From the IMG/VR virus record IMGVR_UViG_3300046009_002352, positions 1 to 52,245 of that record: a DNA stretch of 52,245 nucleotides. One strand, written 5' to 3'. The notes beneath the pieces were generated by a model that saw only the letters and a list, made by a program, of their open reading frames with translations, was not told where the DNA came from and ran no database searches. Position 1 is the first letter of the stretch, and each line of letters begins with the position of its first letter. Made by a program: the position numbers and the translations under genes. The stretch comes from a virus. Positions 6,872 to 17,000 of this stretch are shown here, in pieces.

Positions 6872-7765
6872 ATGTATTTTATCTACCATATTCCAGGTAA
6901 AAAGATTGGCGTTACACGTAATCTTAATAAGAGAGTTGAGCTTGCACAGGGCTATATGCCTGGCGAATACGAAGTGCTAGAAATTAGCAATGACATAAAT
7001 TATGTTTCAAATCGCGAAAAGCAACTACAACAATTTTACGGTTATAAAGTTGATCGAGATTCCTACAAACAAGTAATAGACAGTAAAAATAAACTAAACA
7101 AAACAAAAACTATGAAATTAAATATCACAGAACAAACCGTAACTTTTCCATGTCCTCCAAATAAACTTAAAGGACAACTTTTAGACGCAATAGGATTAAC
7201 ATTTGAAACACAATTTGGTAAATATATATTAAACGATGAGCTAATAGATTGGATTGTACAAAACGCTACTGTGTCAATGTTTAATATCAATCGTAGTTTT
7301 GTATATAACAAAGCATTACACAACGCTTTTAATCAATTATCACAAACAGTACCTGAACCAATTAATTGGCCAACTAATCAAAATGTAAATTCATTAAATG
7401 ATATTTTTGAACGTTTTGCAGAAGCTATGCATCGGGCTGAATCAATTAAAGAAGAAGCTGATAAAGCTCCTAATGTTTATGATCGTATTAGAGAATGGGC
7501 AGATGAGCGAGGCATATACAAAAACGGTGATTCTAAAACCCAGTTTATTAAACTTCAAGAAGAGACCGGCGAACTTGCTAGAGCTATATTAAAGAAAGAT
7601 CGTGCGGAATTAATTGATGCAATTGGTGATGCAGTTGTTGTATTAACTAATCTGGCCGCATTAGAAGGATTAAAAATTGAAGACTGTGTTGAATCCGCTT
7701 ATGGCGTAATTAAATCAAGACAAGGCTCAATGGTAAATGGAACATTTGTAAAAAACACTTTATAA
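6872..7765 (+). CDS. GIY-YIG-like domain fused to MazG-type pyrophosphohydrolase
   Basis: The protein has 297 residues. Residues 1-60 resemble a GIY-YIG fold: FIYHIPGKKIGVTRNLNKR at 3-21 with Arg16, and Glu49 in NREKQLQ. Residues 80-200 are a linker domain I do not recognise. Residues 200-290 are MazG-like, with Glu230-Glu231-x-x-Glu234 and Glu246-x-x-Asp249 as the Mg-binding EExxE...ExxD set. MazG enzymes hydrolyse (d)NTPs or ppGpp. An internal ATG at 7112 (MKLNITEQ, residue 81) could start a MazG-only product. It lies in the nucleotide-metabolism cluster. Whether the N-terminal half still cuts DNA is uncertain, because its strands are short and the second motif is weak. Confidence 0.72.
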   Translation: MYFIYHIPGKKIGVTRNLNKRVELAQGYMPGEYEVLEISNDINYVSNREKQLQQFYGYKVDRDSYKQVIDSKNKLNKTKTMKLNITEQTVTFPCPPNKLKGQLLDAIGLTFETQFGKYILNDELIDWIVQNATVSMFNINRSFVYNKALHNAFNQLSQTVPEPINWPTNQNVNSLNDIFERFAEAMHRAESIKEEADKAPNVYDRIREWADERGIYKNGDSKTQFIKLQEETGELARAILKKDRAELIDAIGDAVVVLTNLAALEGLKIEDCVESAYGVIKSRQGSMVNGTFVKNTL

Positions 7766-7766
7766 T

Positions 7767-8138
7767 ATGAAGCAAGAAATTAATTTTAGAGATCCAGTTG
7801 TACAGTCTGTTGTAAATAAATTTGTAGATCGTTCTGATGTTGGATATGCAAAGTATGGTAAAACATTACGTAATGATACTTCAGATATATTTGTATGGCT
7901 TAATCATTTGCAAGAAGAATTAATGGATGCAACATTATACTTACAACGATTAAAAGAAGAAATATCATCTTTGCGTGAGGAAAAAGAATTACTTAATAGT
8001 ATACATGATATTGACGTTATTGATCCGGAGTTTATAAAGCCTCCTCCTGTATGGAGAGCAAATCGCGGCGACGAAATGACTTTTACAATTGACGAAGGTG
8101 AACCATTTGGTATTTTCTATAGAACATTTAGTAAATGA
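7767..8138 (+). CDS. MazG-like/dNTP-pyrophosphatase-related protein
   Basis: The protein has 123 residues. The N-terminal half has RSDVGYAKYGKTL at 22-34 and HLQEELMDATLYLQRL at 47-62, a pattern I know from small all-alpha NTP-pyrophosphatase-like phage proteins (Glu50, Glu51 and Asp54 as metal ligands). The C-terminal half, PPPVWRANRGDEMTFTIDEG, looks like a separate small beta unit. It follows the larger MazG fusion by one base and overlaps the next gene by ATGA. Two adjacent MazG-like genes suggest concerted removal of non-canonical or host nucleotides. Confidence 0.65.
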   Translation: MKQEINFRDPVVQSVVNKFVDRSDVGYAKYGKTLRNDTSDIFVWLNHLQEELMDATLYLQRLKEEISSLREEKELLNSIHDIDVIDPEFIKPPPVWRANRGDEMTFTIDEGEPFGIFYRTFSK

Positions 8139-8590
8139 AAAAACGATCAACAAAAAGAGGGCCAGTAGTTTCAAAGAAGGTAATATATGATGGTATTACC
8201 TTTGCTTCAGGTCTTGAGAAATATATGTACAAAGCTTTAAAAGAAGCTGGTATAGAATTTCAATATGAGGGGGTAACGTTTGAATTGTTGCCCTCTTTTA
8301 TATTTGAAAATGTTTCAATGGAAAGACAATCAAACGGCAAAGGTGATTTTATTAATAGGGGTTTGAAAAAAATATTAAACCTTAAATACACACCAGACTT
8401 TGTTGGCGATACTTTTATAATTGAAACTAAAGGTAGAGCTAATGAATCTTTTCCATTACGTTGGAAACTATTTAAAAAATGGATGATGGATAATAATGAC
8501 ACAAGAGCATTATATAAACCACAGAATCAATCAGAGTGTAATGCTACAGTAGATAGAATATTAAAAACAACAAAAACAAAAAACAAATGA
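8135..8590 (+). CDS. PD-(D/E)XK endonuclease (possible junction resolvase)
   Basis: The protein has 151 residues. The nuclease core is clear: a helix with Glu28 (GLEKYMYKALKEAGIEF), then YTPDF with Pro87-Asp88, and IIETKGR with Glu97-x-Lys99, followed by a basic helix (LRWKLFKKWM). This is the layout of small PD-(D/E)XK enzymes such as T7 endonuclease I and DUF1064-like proteins, which resolve branched DNA. The basic N-terminus (MKKRSTKRG) would help DNA binding. In this replication cluster a Holliday-junction or debranching role before packaging is the best guess. The start overlaps the previous stop (ATGA). Confidence 0.78.
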   Translation: MKKRSTKRGPVVSKKVIYDGITFASGLEKYMYKALKEAGIEFQYEGVTFELLPSFIFENVSMERQSNGKGDFINRGLKKILNLKYTPDFVGDTFIIETKGRANESFPLRWKLFKKWMMDNNDTRALYKPQNQSECNATVDRILKTTKTKNK

Positions 8591-8736
8591 ACAAATTTAG
8601 TGAAAAAAGTTGGTCAATAACCGTTGGGTTATATCCAGGTGTACTGTTTGGTTTAAGATTATATAAAGAACCATCTTATGATACTTATGTATTGTATTTG
8701 CCATTTATAGACATTGCATTTGAAATAGATAATTAA
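8587..8736 (+). CDS. Small conserved hypothetical protein (49 aa)
   Basis: This short frame starts with an ATGA overlap with the nuclease gene and encodes a 49-residue protein. It contains SITVGLYPGVLFGLRLYKE and a C-terminal YLPFIDIAFEI hydrophobic stretch. I recall similar tiny phage proteins with a G-x-x-x-G-R-(T/L)-Y and (I/L)PF pattern. It has no full-length membrane helix. It precedes the ribonucleotide reductase by 13 bp. Function unknown. Confidence 0.6.
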   Translation: MNKFSEKSWSITVGLYPGVLFGLRLYKEPSYDTYVLYLPFIDIAFEIDN

Positions 8737-8749
8737 TTAATAAATAAAT

Positions 8750-10618
8750 ATGAGCCTTAGTTTAGATAAACAAATTTTAAGTGATATTACTGTATACACA
8801 AAGTATGCAAAGTATTTGCCAAACAAAGAAAGAAGAGAGACATGGGAAGAATTAGTAACCAGGAATATGGATATGCACAAAGCCAAATTTCCACAAATAA
8901 AAGAAGCAATTGAACAGATATACAAAAACTTTGTATTCACTAAAAAAGTTTTACCTTCGATGCGAAGCCTCCAGTTTGGTGGTAAAGCTATTGAACTTAA
9001 TAATGCTAGGATCTATAATTGTGCTTTTTTACCTGTTGATAGTATTCATAGTTTCTCTGAGACTATGTTTTTATTGCTTGGTGGAACTGGTGTCGGTTAT
9101 TCGGTCCAAAATCACCAAATAGAAAAGCTACCTGAAATTAGAAAACCTAATTACGATCGTAAGAAAAGATACGTTGTTCAGGATAGTATAATTGGCTGGG
9201 CTGATGCAATTAAAACGTTATTCAAATCATACACAGGGGAGCTTACTTCTCACATCGAATTTGATTTGTCCGATATACGCCAGAAAGGAGCATTGCTTGT
9301 TACGGCAGGGGGTAAAGCACCAGGACCAGAACCATTGCGTATAGCATTAGTAAAGATTGAGGCTATCTTGAGAACGAAAGAGGACCGATCAAAACTTACG
9401 GATATTGAATGCCATGATATTCAGTGCCATATTGCCGATGCAGTTTTAGCCGGAGGAATACGTAGAGCAGCAATGATTTCTCTATTTGATCTTGATAGTA
9501 CGGCAATGTTAAATTGTAAAGCTGGCAATTGGTGGGAAGAAAATCCACAAAGAGGTAGAGCAAATAATTCAGTAGTACTTTTAAGACATAAAATTGATAA
9601 GAAAACATTTGACAAAGTTTGGGAAAGAATTGAAGCATCTGGCTCAGGAGAACCCGGAATATATCTTACTAATGATAAGGATTGGGGTACTAACCCTTGT
9701 TGCGAGATTGCTTTACGACCGTATCAGTTTTGTAATTTAACTGAGATTAATATGGCAGATATTGAAGATCAAGACGATCTTAACGCAAGAGCATCTGCAG
9801 CATCATTTTTAGGAACATTACAAGCATCATATTCAGACTTTCATTATCTACGTGATATATGGAGAAAGAATACAGAGAAGGATGCGTTACTTGGAGTTTC
9901 AATGACAGGTATTGCATCTAAGTCAAACTTAGAATTAAATTATGAAGAAGCAGCAAACGTCGTTAAGAAAACAAACAAAGAAACAGCTGAAGCGATTGGA
10001 ATTAATGTCGCAGCGAGAACTACAGCCGTTAAACCAGCTGGCACGACTAGTTTGGTACTTGGTACTTCTAGCGGGATACATGCTTGGCATAATGACTATT
10101 ATATACGCCGCATGCGCTTAGGCAAGAATGAAGCTATATATTCTTATCTTGCTATAAATCATCCAGAATTGCTAGAAGATGAATATTTTAATCCAACATT
10201 ACAATCAGTTATTTCAGTTCCACAAAAGGCTCCAGAAGGCGCTATAACGAGACATGAATCAACATTAGATCTATTAGAAAGAGTAAAACTAATTTCTAAA
10301 GATTGGGTTAAGACTGGCCATGATAAAGGCAACAACACGCACAATGTATCTTGTACAGTTTCTGTAAGAGATGATGAGTGGAAAATTATTGGTGAATGGA
10401 TGTGGGCTAATAAAGAATACTATAATGGTTTATCGGTATTGCCATACAATGGTGGAACATATAAGCAAACCCCATTTGAAGATTGTACAAAAGAAGTATA
10501 CGATGAAATGATGTCTACATTAAAAGATGTTGATTTATCAAAAGTAATTGAAGTTCAAGATAATACTAACTTTGTGGATGCAGCAGCCTGCGGTGGAGGG
10601 AATTGTGAGATTGTATAG
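8750..10618 (+). CDS. nrdJ: Class II (adenosylcobalamin-dependent) ribonucleotide reductase
   Basis: The protein has 622 residues. It resembles the monomeric B12-dependent reductase of Lactobacillus leichmannii rather than class I NrdA: VLPSMRSLQFGGKAIE at 67-82, NARIYNCAF with Cys91, GGTGVGYSVQ at 111-120, then NPCCEI with Asn315, Cys317 (thiyl radical) and Glu319, and FCNL with Cys328. Cys91 and Cys328 would be the redox pair, and the tail CGGGNC (Cys614, Cys619) the re-reducing pair. It reduces ribonucleotides to deoxyribonucleotides without oxygen or a separate radical subunit, but needs host cobalamin. No NrdB-like gene is seen, which supports class II. It is shorter than the roughly 740-residue bacterial enzyme. 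Confidence 0.88.
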   Translation: MSLSLDKQILSDITVYTKYAKYLPNKERRETWEELVTRNMDMHKAKFPQIKEAIEQIYKNFVFTKKVLPSMRSLQFGGKAIELNNARIYNCAFLPVDSIHSFSETMFLLLGGTGVGYSVQNHQIEKLPEIRKPNYDRKKRYVVQDSIIGWADAIKTLFKSYTGELTSHIEFDLSDIRQKGALLVTAGGKAPGPEPLRIALVKIEAILRTKEDRSKLTDIECHDIQCHIADAVLAGGIRRAAMISLFDLDSTAMLNCKAGNWWEENPQRGRANNSVVLLRHKIDKKTFDKVWERIEASGSGEPGIYLTNDKDWGTNPCCEIALRPYQFCNLTEINMADIEDQDDLNARASAASFLGTLQASYSDFHYLRDIWRKNTEKDALLGVSMTGIASKSNLELNYEEAANVVKKTNKETAEAIGINVAARTTAVKPAGTTSLVLGTSSGIHAWHNDYYIRRMRLGKNEAIYSYLAINHPELLEDEYFNPTLQSVISVPQKAPEGAITRHESTLDLLERVKLISKDWVKTGHDKGNNTHNVSCTVSVRDDEWKIIGEWMWANKEYYNGLSVLPYNGGTYKQTPFEDCTKEVYDEMMSTLKDVDLSKVIEVQDNTNFVDAAACGGGNCEIV

Positions 10619-10666
10619 TTACCTAGGAACAAGATGTTGGATTTACACTTTATACATAAATAAAAT

Positions 10667-10906
10667 ATGAAAGAATCAAACCTGATTGAAATGAAAAACA
10701 AAGTTGATGCGATTACAAGAATACTGCAACAACTTATATATGAACAGGACAATTTAAGAACATTGTCTGTAGGCACTTTGGAAACGGTAAAACTATTACC
10801 AGGTTACGAAGAGGCTATCAAAGAAATGACTGAAAAAGCAAAGGCTCAAGCTGCTATGAAGGAAATAGAAGCTGATGAACAAGAAGAAAAAAAGTTAGAA
10901 GTTTAG
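10667..10906 (+). CDS. Conserved small coiled-coil protein
   Basis: The protein has 79 residues and is largely helical: KESNLIEMKNKVDAITRIL, a middle TLSVGTLETVKLLPGYEEAI and an acidic tail (EADEQEEKKLEV). I recall the KESNLIE...TLxxVKxxxGY pattern in flavophage proteins without known function. It is the last gene of the plus-strand arm and ends 16 bp before the bidirectional terminator. It is most likely cotranscribed with the ribonucleotide reductase. Confidence 0.7.
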   Translation: MKESNLIEMKNKVDAITRILQQLIYEQDNLRTLSVGTLETVKLLPGYEEAIKEMTEKAKAQAAMKEIEADEQEEKKLEV

Positions 10907-10922
10907 TTTATTTATTAATTGG

Positions 10923-10959
10923 AAAAGGGGACCGCGAATTATCACGAGTCCCCTTTTTT
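10923..10959. terminator. Bidirectional terminator between converging arms
   Basis: AAAAGGGGAC (10923-10932) pairs perfectly with GTCCCCTTTT (10948-10957) around a 15-nt loop. The plus strand then reads TTTTTT, and the minus strand reads TTTTCC after the stem, so it can stop transcription from both sides. The converging genes end at 10906 (plus) and 11006 (minus). A second, weaker hairpin (TAGG/CCTA with outer AGGAAT/ATTCCT) lies at about 10966-11005. Confidence 0.85.
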
Positions 10960-11005
10960 CGGTTAAGGAATATTTAGGTATGGTGCCTATTTATCTTCAT
11001 TCCTT

Positions 11006-14000
11006 TTAATCACCGCCCATCTTTCTCTTTCTTTTTTTCAAAGCTTGCTCTCTTTTTTCTAAAGCTTTCTTTCTTCTAAATTCAAGTCTTTCTTTAGGAT
11101 CCATTTCCATTAAAGCTTTTTTATCAGCTTTTCTTTTTTCTTCTCTTGAAATTATTCCTTTTTCAATACCTTCCTCTTTTCTTTTAGCTTTAGCTTCTAC
11201 TTTGATTTTCTCATTCTCTTCATTCTTAACATTTAATTCCCATTCTTTCCAACCTAATGCTAATGCTAGTCTTTGAATTTTAGTATTACGAGAATCAAGT
11301 GCTTCAGATACATTACCAACTTTTTCAACAACACGATCAAGCGGTAAATTTGTTGTAGCAACAACTACATTACCAACTATGTCATAATTAGGGCTAAGAT
11401 TTAATCTTCCATCTTTAGTTATTTCCCAACCACGAGCTTCTATTACATCTTTATCGAATTTTTTAATTCTATAAGCTCCATATAATTTTTTAGCTTTTGA
11501 ACTAATAGGAGGTGATATACTAGCAGCAGCTAATATTGTATAAGCATGGTCAGCAAACATCTTTCTTTCTTCTTGTTTGTTGTATTCCATTGCAGCATTT
11601 TTAATAGTAGAAATTAAAGCTCCATAAACACCAGATCCTCTAAGAACTGTATCAGACATACCATTTAATATACTTACTGCCTTGTCATCTTGTTTTTTCT
11701 TAAGCTTTTCATATTCTTTTTTCTGCTCGCTTGACATTTTTGCAATAGCCTCTTCGTCTTCTTCTTCAAATGGTAAAAACAATGCAGACTGTAATGCAGA
11801 GAATAAAACATTCTGTAAAGCTCCGTAATACATTATTTTTGACAAATTAGTTTTCCAATCTCCACGCTTATTAACTAAGTCTAAGGTTGCTTTTTTTATC
11901 TCTCTATTATATTGCATAGGAGTATTAGCAAAAGCTAACACAAGACGCCCTAATGAGGTCGTTTGTTGCTTAGATATATACATTGGATCAGCCGATTGCA
12001 TTGATTTATCTGTTATCAAAGAAAAATCAACCCAAGCTTTGTCTTCAGCTTCTTCAAGCGTATTTATTTTATTACCATCCTCATCAACTTGCTTTAAATA
12101 AGTGTTAACACGATTTCTATAAAATGTTGAACCCCCTAAAGCAATAGAGAAACTATCCGCTGCTTGTGTTGGAGTAAATCCAATTTTTTGTAAATAAGAT
12201 AATACTCCTCTTGCTTTGTTAGTTGCGCTATTTGCGGCATTAGCAATCTCAGCTTGAGTAACATCCGCTTTTAAACCAGATCTTCTTTCACGCATTTTAT
12301 CTGAATTAATAATCTTAGCAAAGTCAGACCAATATTGTTTTTGATCAGCAAATGCTGTTGCAGCAGCTAAAGGATTATTATCATTCCAGTTTAAATAGTT
12401 AGTTGACGATATAGTCTGTAATAATGCTGATCTTACATTAAAGAACATGATCGCAGCAGTAGAACCATTAATCCAATTCATCCATATATTAGTAAGTCTA
12501 TCAGATCCTTCTGGTCTATTCTTACCATTCTTCATTCTATATAAAGAATCTTCCAATGCTATTCTAACATTCGTCCCGTAAGTTGCTTGTACTTTATTAA
12601 GGTTTTCAGTAGTAAAAATTGCATTAGCATTTTCTATAAACTCAGATAACCATTTCTTTCTACCTTCACCTTCTGTTATATTATGTAAGTCAGATATAAT
12701 AGTTTCACTATCCCAAGTTGTAGAAGGAGGCATCCATCCACCATCTTGTCTACCGGCTATAGATAATGCTTCAGCAAAACTAATAAGATTTGGATCATTC
12801 TTAACCAAGAATACTAATTTGTTTTTATCTCTTCTATTTAACCCCGGAACATCTATATCATTCTTATGCCATAAGTAAACCCTAACAGCTTGATCATAAG
12901 TAAATTGTTTATCTGGAGTTAACTTTTCTAATTTCTTTTTAATATCTGGGAAACTATTAAGTAACTTTTTGTATTCCTTCTTTATAGATTGACGAACAGA
13001 ATCCAAAGCATTAATACCTTTAACATAAGGTATAACTAGATTAGCATCAAAAAATTCTTGATCTTTTTCACCTTGTTTTCCTTTGCCAGCAAACATATAA
13101 GTGGTTAACCCTCTAAAGTCATCTGCAGATGGCGGAACAAAGAAAGATAAAGTATTTGCTTTTGTACCTGTTCTTTTTGCAACAATATCTGAGATTTTTT
13201 CGTATGATGGAACATTTTTATTACGCGCAAGCATATCATTAAACGCATAATCTAATGATTTACTATCATTTACTTTTAATTTATCTTGCGTCTTGTTGTT
13301 TTTTGGCGTGTTTATTAAAAACAAAGTGTCTTCCCCATTATTTACTTGCTCCGTTGTATAAGTCCATCCAAGTCTAGATCCTATTGTAGCTGCCATTGTT
13401 TTATATAATCTTATACGGCTAGGTTCGAGTGCAGTAAAAACAATACCTTCTATATTATTTTTTTGTATATATTCAACCAATCCATTAGTAACTATGCTTA
13501 AAACCTTAAAAGAATTACCGATTTCTAAAACATCTGTACCCATATCATCTTCCTGAAATGTAGTAAAAAGTAAATTTTCATTATCCGTTAAGTAGGTTAA
13601 TGGTACTCCTAAATCATCGGTTATTTTTTTAAAAGCTTTGGTATATGTTGGGTCCTGATCAAGTCCATATTTTTTTAAAGGGGAGACGTATATACTATAA
13701 TTATACTCCCCTACTTTAAAAGCAGCGCTCGTTTCCCCTAATTTAGTTGTCCATTGTAAATTAGCTTTTGTTGTTAAACTAAATTTAGGTCTTGACTTCC
13801 ATTTAGGATCTGAATTTATCCAATCATTTAATTGCTTTTCTGCAAATTTAATTGTCTCTACATTAAGTGCGTCATTTACGGCAGCCATTAATGATCCACC
13901 TTCATTTTCACGGTCTTCAATAACATCAAAAGCATAGTCAACAGACTTATTCATGCCTTCAATAGTATTATTAGAAACAATCCCCCACCAATCTTCAATA

Positions 14001-17000
14001 GATTTGTTAAGATCATTTAATACTTCAAAAGATGTTTCAGCATCAATTCTTTTAATATCATTTTTAGCAATATAATCAGAAACTATTGTAATACCTTTAT
14101 CGTCTTTATTAAAAGAGTTTAAATTATTCTCTAAAGATTTAGAAAACATTCTTTTTGATTTTCTTTCAATTATATTTTTTGCTTTTTTGTTATTAAATTT
14201 AGATATATTTGAGCCTTTATTTTCAATATATTTTTGTATAATTTCTATTTTATCTGCATTAAAATTCAAATAACCTCTAGTCGACAATATATTGTCTGCA
14301 CTTATTTGATATTCAAAAGTTAAATTAAATAATTTATTTGGGTCAAAGTCTCCTCCAAAAATATTTGAAAATTTATCAACACCCGTATAACCGTTAAAAT
14401 AGTCAAACAACCTGCCGCTAATGCTTATAATATCTTGAGGTTGAGATTTTTTATTATTTAAAGCTTTTGCAAAATTTACTCCAACCTCAAATCGGTTATT
14501 TTTTATATCAGCATATCTTCTTCCTCCCTCTAATTGTTCGTTTTTTCCTTTTTTTGCACCAAATTTTTCCTGTAATTTTATAGAATCATCTAATGATAAT
14601 TTAATATTGCCAGCAGGAGTAACCGTATAATTAGTTATTCCCGCTTCCTTAACTACATTTTTTAATAAAGAGCTTTCGTTACCAGCTATATGATTAACTA
14701 TTTCACTTATTTGATTATATAATACACTTCCTTTATTACCAAAGATTCCTTTTTTCAGCGCTGTTTTTAACGAATTACCTGTTATAGAAGTTAATGGAAT
14801 CCTACCACTAGCGGCTTTTTTAGCTTCAACAATTATAGCTAGTTTTGATAATTTTTCTTTTATTACAATATCTGGCACGTATTGGTTGTTGCCTCCGACT
14901 ACCTCAACATTGTAATCTTTGCCGACATATTTAGATATGAATGTACCTAACATTTTTTCTTGCGCTTGCCAATGAAATCTATCAAATGTCTTGCCTGCTG
15001 CAATTAATATGTTATATAAGGAGTCTAGCTCGTTGTCATCTGCATCAATTATTTTATTAATTGTTTGATTAAAAAGGCTATTTGTCTTAATATAGAAATT
15101 TTTGTCATTTTTCATTTCGTATATAAGAGCGTTTACTTCTGCTTTAGTAATTGAAAATTTAACATTGCCACGTTCTGCTAGTCTATTAAATTCTTCTAGC
15201 ATTATTTTTTCAGTTACAGCTCCTTTTAATTCTTGATTTCTATTTAGAGCTTCTGATATTATGCCATCGTTAGCAATGTCATCAGATATAATATCAAATG
15301 AAACTTCTTCAGCCAACGCTTTGGCTAAAGATTCTTTTCTGCCTCTAATTGGATTGCCTGTCTCTAAATCTATAATTGAAGATAAGAAATCAATTGTTGG
15401 TACATTTTTATTAACCTCAGGTAATCTTCTTACCATTTCATGACCAGCAGTTCTACCTGCTAAATCAACATCAACCGATTCACGATCTATTTTTTTACCT
15501 TTCCATTCAGGAAAATTAACCCATCTACCGTTTATTCTTTTTTGAATAGCAAATGGCATTCCACCAACTCCATCTTTACCCATTAACCATGTAGTAGTCA
15601 TATTTTCAAGAATTGTTTTCTTATTGACAATTAGCCAATTTTGTAATTCTTGATTTTCTTTACCACCCATTGCTTTTTTAATATCAATATCGGCTTGTTT
15701 ACCCATCTCATCTCTTATCTCACTAATTAACGGAGCGACAGTCTTATTCAAGGAAGTCTTTTCATTAATTTTGGATTTCAATGTTCTTGCAACCGGTAAG
15801 ATTTTAGCTTGGATATTAGCAATAACATCTGGACTAAATACGCCAGATTCTAATATGTTTTGGAAACGTTTTCTTTCTGGCAATGAAGGCTTAGTTACTT
15901 CTACATCTTCATTAGCTAACTTAGTCATTTCAGAAACATCCTCAGTAAATACAACATCCGCAACTTCACCACTTTTTAGAGCTCCTTTCATACGGTTTAT
16001 ATACTGAGCATTTATATATCCATATAAACTATTATTTCTAGCAGGATCAAATTTAGCAATATAAGGGATCATCGATGTTCTTACATAACTAACCATTTCT
16101 TCCATATTAAACCCATCGATACCACCTCTATCTTTATTTGTAAGATCTATTACGGTACCTTTTGCTGTTTTCCAGTTTCTAGACTTAACTTTAACCATTT
16201 TGTCAAGCTCTGAATAAATTTCTGGATTATTAGGATTAAATCCTTTTGGATCATTACCAATAGCATCAAGTTTAGCTTTTGCTTTATTAGCAACATCACT
16301 TACCTCTACATCTTCTTTTGCTTTTGTAGGTTTCTTTTCTGTAGGTTTAGTTTCAAGTTTATTTTCTGCTGGTTTAACACCTGCTCTCTTTTCTTCATAT
16401 TCTTTACGAGCCAATTCAGCTTCCTCTTGTTCGAGAGCTAGCATTTGGGCATCATAACGATCCATATCAATTTCGTTATCATTTAATTGTCTATCAAGCT
16501 CATCCATTCTTTCCTCAATAGATTTTGAACCTTTAATGAAACTTGCAGATACTTCACCATCTTTAGATATAAGTTTACCTTTTGCTTCGCTTCTTAATAA
16601 TCTACGTTGAGCAATATTTAATTCTTTATCTTTAGTTATTGTATTATTATAATCCCTTATGAAATTAAATACATCTCTACCAGAGTTAAATTCTATACTT
16701 GTTAAACCTAAATCTTGGAAAAATCTACGTATTTGATCACCAACTTTAGTAAAGAAGCTTTCTTTATATTTTAAATTTCCGGTAATAAGAGCATCGGAAA
16801 ATATATTTAATAACTCTTCCATCTGAGTACCAGAATCTTCGCCTCCATAATTACGTTCTAATCTACCTATAACCTTATCGTTAAGATAAAGCTCAGGGCT
16901 ATTAGATAATAAGTAATCTGTTAATGATTCACCTAATGCTATTTGGCTATCTGATTTAGCAACTGTTTTTGCTAATAATTTATGTAAAAATTCGTGTGAT

